NCBI GenBank assembly: GCA_945900695.1
Contig: CAMDJU010000085.1
Location: forward strand, 1-10,318
Reading direction: 5' to 3'
From: Bordetella parapertussis
GTDB taxonomy: Bacteria; Pseudomonadota; Gammaproteobacteria; Burkholderiales; Burkholderiaceae_C
DNA: 10,318 nt
The position numbers were made by a program, and so were the translations under genes. Each line of letters starts with the position of its first letter. Positions within the stretch are counted from its first letter, which is position 1. The notes under the pieces are model-generated. The model saw only the letters and a list, made by a program, of their open reading frames with translations, was not told where the DNA came from and made no database searches. Below are positions 6,367 through 10,318 of the stretch, in pieces.

Positions 6367-7424
6367 AAACCGTTGATTTGCGCAGCGATACCGTCACTCA
6401 GCCCACGCCCGCCATGCGCCAAGCCATGGCCGCCGCGCCCGTGGGGGACGATGTGTTTGGCGACGACCCTTCGGTGCGGGCGTTGCAGGACCGCATCGCT
6501 GCGCTCACGGGAAAAGAGGCGGCTTTGTTCATGCCCTCGGGCACCCAAAGCAATTTGTGCGCATTGATGGCCCATTGCGAACGCGGTGACGAATACCTGG
6601 TGGGTCAAAACGCCCACACGTATCGCTACGAAGGTGGCGGTGCCGCGGTCCTGGGCAGCATCCAACCCCAACCCTTGGCCCAAGATGCGCAGGGCCAAAT
6701 GGCTTTGGCCGACATCGCCGGGGCCATCAAACCGGTGGACGCCCACTTTGCCCGCACCCGCTTGCTGTGCTTGGAAAACACCTGGAATGGACACGTCATG
6801 CCCATGGCCTATTTGGAGCAAGCCACGGCGCTGGCGCGCCAGCACGGCTTGGCCACCCATTTGGATGGCGCGCGGGTGATGAATGCGGCCGTGGCCCAAG
6901 CCCAGTCCGAGGGCACAGATGTGATGACCGAGTTGCGCCGCATGGCTGAGCTGTTTGACAGTGTGTCGGTGTGTTTGAGCAAGGGCCTGGGCGCGCCGGT
7001 TGGGTCGGTCCTGTGTGGATCACAGGCAGTGGTGGGCAAGGCCCACCGCTGGCGCAAGGTGTTGGGGGGTGGCATGCGCCAGTCGGGCCTGCTGGCGGCG
7101 GCGGCCTTGCATGCGCTGGAGAACCATGTGCAGCGACTCGAACACGACCACGCGTTGGCGCAACGTTTGGCCACCGGCCTGTATGGTTTGCCAGGAATTG
7201 TCGTGCGCTCGGCGCAAACCAATATCGTGTTTGTTGATGTCGCCCATGGCTTGGCACCTGCGTTGTTGGACCATCTGCGCCAAGATGGCGTGCTCGTGAA
7301 TGGATTGATCCGCCCCCGTTTTGTCACCCATTTGGATGTGGACGCCGCAGGCATTGACCAAGCCCTTGCCAGCGTGCGTCGCTTCGCCGATGCCAACACC
7401 GCTGCGCTCGGTGCCAGTGCGTGA
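6363..7424 (+). CDS. ltaE: Low-specificity L-threonine aldolase (PLP enzyme)
   Basis: Fold-type I PLP enzyme cleaving L-threonine (and allo-threonine) to glycine and acetaldehyde (EC 4.1.2.48). The protein is 353 residues, slightly longer than E. coli LtaE (333), and resembles it along the whole length: DLRSDTVTQPTPAMRQAM at the N-terminus, PSGTQSNL (58-65), the PLP-stacking H85 in GQNAHTYRYEGGGAAVLGS, LENTWNG (137-143), HLDGAR (166-171) with the PLP-contacting D168, the Schiff-base lysine K207 in CLSKGLGAPVGS, and GGGMRQSG (235-242). Its ATG overlaps the trpG stop (ATGA), with AGGTG at 6354-6358 as a modest ribosome site, so it is translated as part of the trp message. It is not a tryptophan pathway enzyme; a link through glycine/serine supply (TrpB uses serine) is speculative. 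Base composition and codon use look like the neighbours, so no sign of recent transfer. Confidence 0.93.
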   Translation: MKTVDLRSDTVTQPTPAMRQAMAAAPVGDDVFGDDPSVRALQDRIAALTGKEAALFMPSGTQSNLCALMAHCERGDEYLVGQNAHTYRYEGGGAAVLGSIQPQPLAQDAQGQMALADIAGAIKPVDAHFARTRLLCLENTWNGHVMPMAYLEQATALARQHGLATHLDGARVMNAAVAQAQSEGTDVMTELRRMAELFDSVSVCLSKGLGAPVGSVLCGSQAVVGKAHRWRKVLGGGMRQSGLLAAAALHALENHVQRLEHDHALAQRLATGLYGLPGIVVRSAQTNIVFVDVAHGLAPALLDHLRQDGVLVNGLIRPRFVTHLDVDAAGIDQALASVRRFADANTAALGASA

Positions 7425-7479
7425 GCCCTGAACCATTTTTTTGATTGTTTGAATTCCCATGAGCCCCAAGGAGAAACTT

Positions 7480-8511
7480 ATGCCCATTACCCCCATTGAA
7501 GCCTTGCAGCGCACCATTGAGCACCGCGAAATCTTTCACGACGAAATGCTCAGCGTGGTGCGCATGATCATGAGTGGCGAGTTGTCGCCCGTCATGACAG
7601 CGGCCCTGATCACCGGATTGCGGGTGAAAAAAGAAACCATTGGTGAAATCACTGCTGCCGCCCAGGTGATGCGCGAGTTCTCGACCAAGGTGCACGTCAG
7701 TGACACGCGCCATTTGGTGGACATTGTGGGCACGGGTGGCGATGGATCGCACACCTTCAACATCTCCACTTGCACCATGTTTGTGGCCGCGGCAGCGGGT
7801 GCCAAGGTCAGCAAGCATGGTGGGCGCAGCGTCAGCAGCAAGAGTGGCAGCGCTGACGTGCTGGAGAGTTTGGGCGTCAACATCCAACTCAAACCCGAGG
7901 CGATTTCCCGCTGCATCGAAGAGGTGGGCATCGGTTTCATGTTTGCCCCCAACCACCACCCGGCGATGAAAAATGTGGCCCCCATTCGCAAGGAGTTGGG
8001 TGTACGCACCATCTTCAACATCTTGGGGCCGTTGACCAATCCGGCGTCGGCCCCCAATATTTTGATGGGGGTTTTCCACGCCGATTTGGTGGGCATCCAA
8101 GTGCGCGCATTGCAGCGCTTGGGGGCAGAGCACGCCTTGGTGGTCTATGGGCGCGATGGCATGGACGAGGTGTCCTTGGGTGCGGCCACCTTGGTGGGCG
8201 AGCTGAAAAACGGCGTGATCACCGAGTATGAAATCCACCCCGAAGACTATGGTTTGACCATGGTCAGCAACCGCGCGCTGCGGGTGGAAACCCCTGAGGC
8301 ATCGCGGGACATGCTGCGCAGTGTCTTGCTCAATCAAGCGGGCCCGGCGCGCGACATCGTGATCTTCAATGCTGGCGTGGCCCTGTATGCGGCGAATGTG
8401 TCGCCAGACATTGCCCAGGGCTTGGTGCTGGCCCAACAGGTCATCGAGTCGGGCGCCGCCCTGGAAAGCTTGGAGAAGCTCATTGCCACCACCCAACGTT
8501 TAGGGGCTTGA
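7480..8511 (+). CDS. trpD: Anthranilate phosphoribosyltransferase
   Basis: Transfers phosphoribose from PRPP to anthranilate, the second step of tryptophan synthesis (EC 2.4.2.18). The start is ATG 7480: AAGGAG at 7468-7473 lies six bases upstream. An in-frame ATG at 7459 has no ribosome site and would add seven unneeded residues containing the Shine-Dalgarno itself. From 7480 the protein is 343 residues, the usual length. Motifs: PRPP-binding [17 protein letters not shown] (81-97), the [15 protein letters not shown] loop (112-126), anthranilate-site [20 protein letters not shown] (165-184), and the metal-binding acidic segment GRDGMDE (224-230). A 55-base gap separates it from the threonine aldolase gene and includes a run of seven Ts (7436-7442) without a good hairpin, so read-through from upstream is likely. 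trpC follows three bases after the stop. Confidence 0.97.
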   Translation: MPITPIEALQRTIEHREIFHDEMLSVVRMIMSGELSPVMTAALITGLRVKKETIGEITAAAQVMREFSTKVHVSDTRHLVDIVGTGGDGSHTFNISTCTMFVAAAAGAKVSKHGGRSVSSKSGSADVLESLGVNIQLKPEAISRCIEEVGIGFMFAPNHHPAMKNVAPIRKELGVRTIFNILGPLTNPASAPNILMGVFHADLVGIQVRALQRLGAEHALVVYGRDGMDEVSLGAATLVGELKNGVITEYEIHPEDYGLTMVSNRALRVETPEASRDMLRSVLLNQAGPARDIVIFNAGVALYAANVSPDIAQGLVLAQQVIESGAALESLEKLIATTQRLGA

Positions 8512-8514
8512 ATC

Positions 8515-9318
8515 ATGTCCGATATCTTGCAAAAAATTGTCGCCACCAAGCGCGAAGAGCTGGCGGATTCTTTGCGCACCAAGCCGCTTGCGCAGATGCG
8601 TGCCGATGCCGAAAGCCGCGTCCTCACGCGCGACTTTGTGGGCGCTTTGCGCCGCAAAATAGAAGCAGGACAGGCGGCGGTGATTGCCGAGGTCAAAAAA
8701 GCCAGCCCTTCCAAAGGTGTTTTACGGGCTGACTTTGTGCCTGCCGATATCGCCCAAAGCTATGCCCAAGGCGATGGCGACTTGAGTGCTGCCTGTTTGT
8801 CGGTGTTGACCGACCACACCTATTTTCAAGGGGGTGTCGACGACTTGAAGCAAGCGCGTGCCTCGTGCGATTTGCCGGTGCTGCGCAAAGACTTCATGAT
8901 CGATGTCTATCAAATCTACCAAGCACGCGCCATGGGCGCAGATTGCATTTTGCTGATCGCTGCTTGCTTGGACGATGCCCAAATGGCCGACATGGAAGCC
9001 GTTGCCATGGGTTTGGACATGGCGGTTTTGGTGGAGGTGCACGACCAGACTGAAATGGACCGCGCATTGAAGTTAAAAACGCCATTGTTGGGGGTGAACA
9101 ATCGCAATCTGCGCACCTTTGAGGTGTCGTTGCAGACCACCCTGGATTTGTTGCAGGCCGTGCCAGCACAGCGCATTTTGGTGACCGAAAGTGGCATCCA
9201 AACCCGTGAAGATGTGTTGCGCTTGCGCCAAGCGGGGGTGCAGGCCTTTTTGGTGGGCGAAGCTTTCATGCGCCAGCCCGAACCGGGCTTGGCCTTGGCC
9301 GAACTGTTTCAGGCCTGA
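8515..9318 (+). CDS. trpC: Indole-3-glycerol phosphate synthase
   Basis: Closes the indole ring of carboxyphenylamino-deoxyribulose phosphate with loss of CO2 (EC 4.1.1.48). A 267-residue TIM barrel, normal length for the single-function enzyme; there is no fused TrpF domain. Catalytic residues are visible: E59 and K61 in [12 protein letters not shown]125 in LRKDF, E174 in VLVEVHD, N196 in GVNNRNL, and E225-S226 in VTESGI, with the phosphate-binding VGEAFM near the end. AGGGG at 8502-8506 serves as ribosome site. A short insertion (about GDGDLS, 86-91) precedes the conserved AACLSVLTD strand; I believe this is common in Comamonadaceae but cannot verify it here. It follows trpD by three bases, so the two are co-transcribed. 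The next pathway genes (trpF, trpB, trpA) are not in the window. Confidence 0.97.
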   Translation: MSDILQKIVATKREELADSLRTKPLAQMRADAESRVLTRDFVGALRRKIEAGQAAVIAEVKKASPSKGVLRADFVPADIAQSYAQGDGDLSAACLSVLTDHTYFQGGVDDLKQARASCDLPVLRKDFMIDVYQIYQARAMGADCILLIAACLDDAQMADMEAVAMGLDMAVLVEVHDQTEMDRALKLKTPLLGVNNRNLRTFEVSLQTTLDLLQAVPAQRILVTESGIQTREDVLRLRQAGVQAFLVGEAFMRQPEPGLALAELFQA

Positions 9319-9345
9319 AGGCCCACCCACCGCACAGGGTTGGAC

Positions 9346-10152
9346 ATGCAACAACTGCTCTGGCAAGACTCGTCCCCGGGCTCCAACCGTTTGAGCCACT
9401 GGCCACCAGACGCGCAAGGCCGGATGCCAAGCGCGCCCAACGCCCAAGCTTTAAGTGAAGAATGGCAAGCGATTTGGCAGTCATTTGCCCAAAGCGATGC
9501 CGGCCTTGGCCTGAATGCTTTTGTGGCCCAGCAACTGGCCGCAGGGGCCGTGATTTACCCCAGCGACCCCTTGCGGGCCCTGCGCTTGACGCCATTGCGT
9601 GATGTGAAAGTGCTCATCTTGGGTCAAGACCCCTACCATGGCCCCGGGCAAGCTGAGGGTTTGGCGTTTTCGGTGGCGCCCGGTATCAAAATCCCGCCGT
9701 CTTTGCGCAACATCGTTCAAGAGGTGGGCCGCGATGTCGGATTGGAGGCGCCCACGAACGGCTCCTTGACCGCTTGGGCCCTGCGGGGCGTGCTCTTGCT
9801 CAACACCTGCTGGAGCGTTGAGCAAGGCCAAGCTGGCAGCCATGCGGGCAAAGGTTGGGATGCGCTTACTGACGAAATAATCATTGCAGTGGCTAAATTT
9901 AATCCGGTGTGTGTGTATATGCTGTGGGGGGCACATGCCCAATCCAAAGCCGTTGCCATCGAAAAAACCGCGGCCCACTCGGGCCAACAAATCTTGGTTT
10001 TGCAGGCCAACCACCCCTCTCCCTTGTCGGCCAGGCGTGGGCACAGCCCCTTTGTCGGCTGCGGTCATTTTTCTTTGGCCCAGTCTTGGTTGCGTCAGCG
10101 GGGTGTGAACTGGTGCTGGGATTGGGCGCTGACGCCACAAGACTTGACATGA
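9346..10152 (+). CDS. ung: Uracil-DNA glycosylase, family 1
   Basis: Removes uracil from DNA arising from cytosine deamination or dUTP incorporation, starting base excision repair (EC 3.2.2.27). From the ATG at 9346 the protein is 268 residues. The water-activating loop GQDPYHGPGQAEGLAF starts at G93 with catalytic D95; Y97 blocks thymine; LLNTCWSVEQGQAGSH (151-166) is the central conserved block; and the minor-groove loop NHPSPLSARRG carries catalytic H223. The start is chosen because AGGG at 9336-9339 lies six bases upstream; an in-frame TTG at 9340 would add two residues. The N-terminal 40 or so residues are longer than in E. coli Ung and Pro/Ala/Ser-rich, with no recognised domain. It lies 27 bases after trpC with no terminator seen, so it may be read from the trp message. 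Confidence 0.96.
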   Translation: MQQLLWQDSSPGSNRLSHWPPDAQGRMPSAPNAQALSEEWQAIWQSFAQSDAGLGLNAFVAQQLAAGAVIYPSDPLRALRLTPLRDVKVLILGQDPYHGPGQAEGLAFSVAPGIKIPPSLRNIVQEVGRDVGLEAPTNGSLTAWALRGVLLLNTCWSVEQGQAGSHAGKGWDALTDEIIIAVAKFNPVCVYMLWGAHAQSKAVAIEKTAAHSGQQILVLQANHPSPLSARRGHSPFVGCGHFSLAQSWLRQRGVNWCWDWALTPQDLT

Positions 10153-10177
10153 ACACCGGGGCCTGCCAACCAATATA

Positions 10178-10186
10178 TGCTATAGT
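10178..10186 (+). promoter_or_regulatory. Extended -10 promoter of the tRNA-Tyr transcript
   Basis: TG at 10178-10179, one base, then TATAGT at 10181-10186 form a strong extended -10 element. It is followed by a GC-rich discriminator (GCGCGG, 10187-10192), typical of stringently controlled stable-RNA promoters. The start would be near 10193, six bases before the mature tRNA. No good -35 lies at 16-18 bases. Confidence 0.65.
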
Positions 10187-10198
10187 GCGCGGTTCGGC

Positions 10199-10284
10199 GG
10201 AGGGGTGCCCGAGTGGCTAAAGGGGGCAGACTGTAAATCTGTTGGCTTACGCCTACGCTGGTTCGAATCCAGCCTCCTCCACCA
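10199..10284 (+). tRNA. tRNA-Tyr (anticodon GUA)
   Basis: Full class II cloverleaf of 86 bases including encoded CCA (10282-10284). The acceptor stem GGAGGGG (10199-10205) pairs with CTCCTCC (10274-10280) with one G-U; the discriminator is A10281. The anticodon stem GCAGA/TCTGT encloses loop CTGTAAA, with anticodon GTA at 10233-10235. The long variable arm spans about 10243-10256. The T stem GCTGG/CCAGC (10257-10261/10269-10273) encloses TTCGAAT. In betaproteobacteria tRNA-Tyr often heads a tRNA-Tyr/Gly/Thr-tuf operon; the window ends 34 bases later, before any further tRNA can be seen. Confidence 0.97.
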
Positions 10285-10318
10285 GTGCAAAGATGTGACT
10301 TTGGGTGACCTGCGACTG

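Noticed and set aside
7436..7442. Run of seven Ts after ltaE as an intrinsic terminator
   Set aside because: The only upstream complementarity is a four-base stem ending more than ten bases before the Ts, which does not make a terminator.
7459..7479. trpD starting at the upstream ATG (7459)
   Set aside because: No ribosome site before it, whereas AAGGAG is ideally placed for 7480.
7324..8496. 390-residue open frame on the minus strand opposite trpD and ltaE
   Set aside because: It is antisense to two well-conserved genes, His/Gln-rich as expected from a shadow of GC-rich coding DNA, and has no recognisable domain.
10144..10149. Perfect TTGACA before the tRNA-Tyr promoter
   Set aside because: It is 31 bases from the TATAGT element, too far to be its -35; it is part of the last ung codons.
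1..10318. CRISPR arrays, insertion sequences, attachment sites, phage or toxin-antitoxin genes
   Set aside because: No regular repeats, terminal inverted repeats, transposase or integrase motifs were seen; the tRNA-Tyr 3' end is not repeated in the window.

Overview
The window looks like chromosome of a betaproteobacterium of the order Burkholderiales, most likely family Comamonadaceae (a Limnohabitans/Rhodoferax-type genome). This rests on GC-rich sequence with many TTG leucine codons, the gph-trpE-trpG-trpD-trpC order with no trpFBA attached, and protein sequences that read like that family. The genus is a guess.

Layout. (1) Positions 1-3175, minus strand: a two-gene RND efflux unit. The periplasmic adaptor gene overlaps the inner-membrane permease gene by an ATGA junction, and the permease runs off the left edge (about 688 residues visible). 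(2) Positions 3176-3338: a divergent intergenic region. (3) Positions 3339-4058, plus strand: gph, phosphoglycolate phosphatase. (4) Positions 4059-4270: the trpE leader. It holds an extended -10 promoter, a 30-codon leader ORF containing Trp-Pro-Trp, and segments that can pair in mutually exclusive ways, one of which covers the trpE ribosome binding site. (5) Positions 4271-9318: trpE, trpG, a threonine aldolase gene (ltaE-like), trpD and trpC. The first three are joined by 4-base ATGA overlaps, a 55-base gap precedes trpD, and trpC follows trpD by 3 bases. (6) Positions 9346-10152: ung, uracil-DNA glycosylase. (7) Positions 10199-10284: tRNA-Tyr(GUA) with its own extended -10 promoter.

How they work together. 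TrpE and TrpG form anthranilate synthase, TrpD adds phosphoribose and TrpC makes indole-3-glycerol phosphate. The remaining steps (TrpF, TrpB, TrpA) must be encoded elsewhere. Threonine aldolase makes glycine from threonine and sits inside the pathway operon without an obvious enzymatic role in it. gph and ung are housekeeping neighbours.

The most interesting element is the trpE leader. Its sequence fits ribosome-mediated attenuation acting on translation initiation of trpE rather than on a strong intrinsic terminator, with a leader peptide that is probably translated from a leaderless mRNA start. This is inference from pairing and geometry, not a demonstrated mechanism. The other genes look intact and ordinary.
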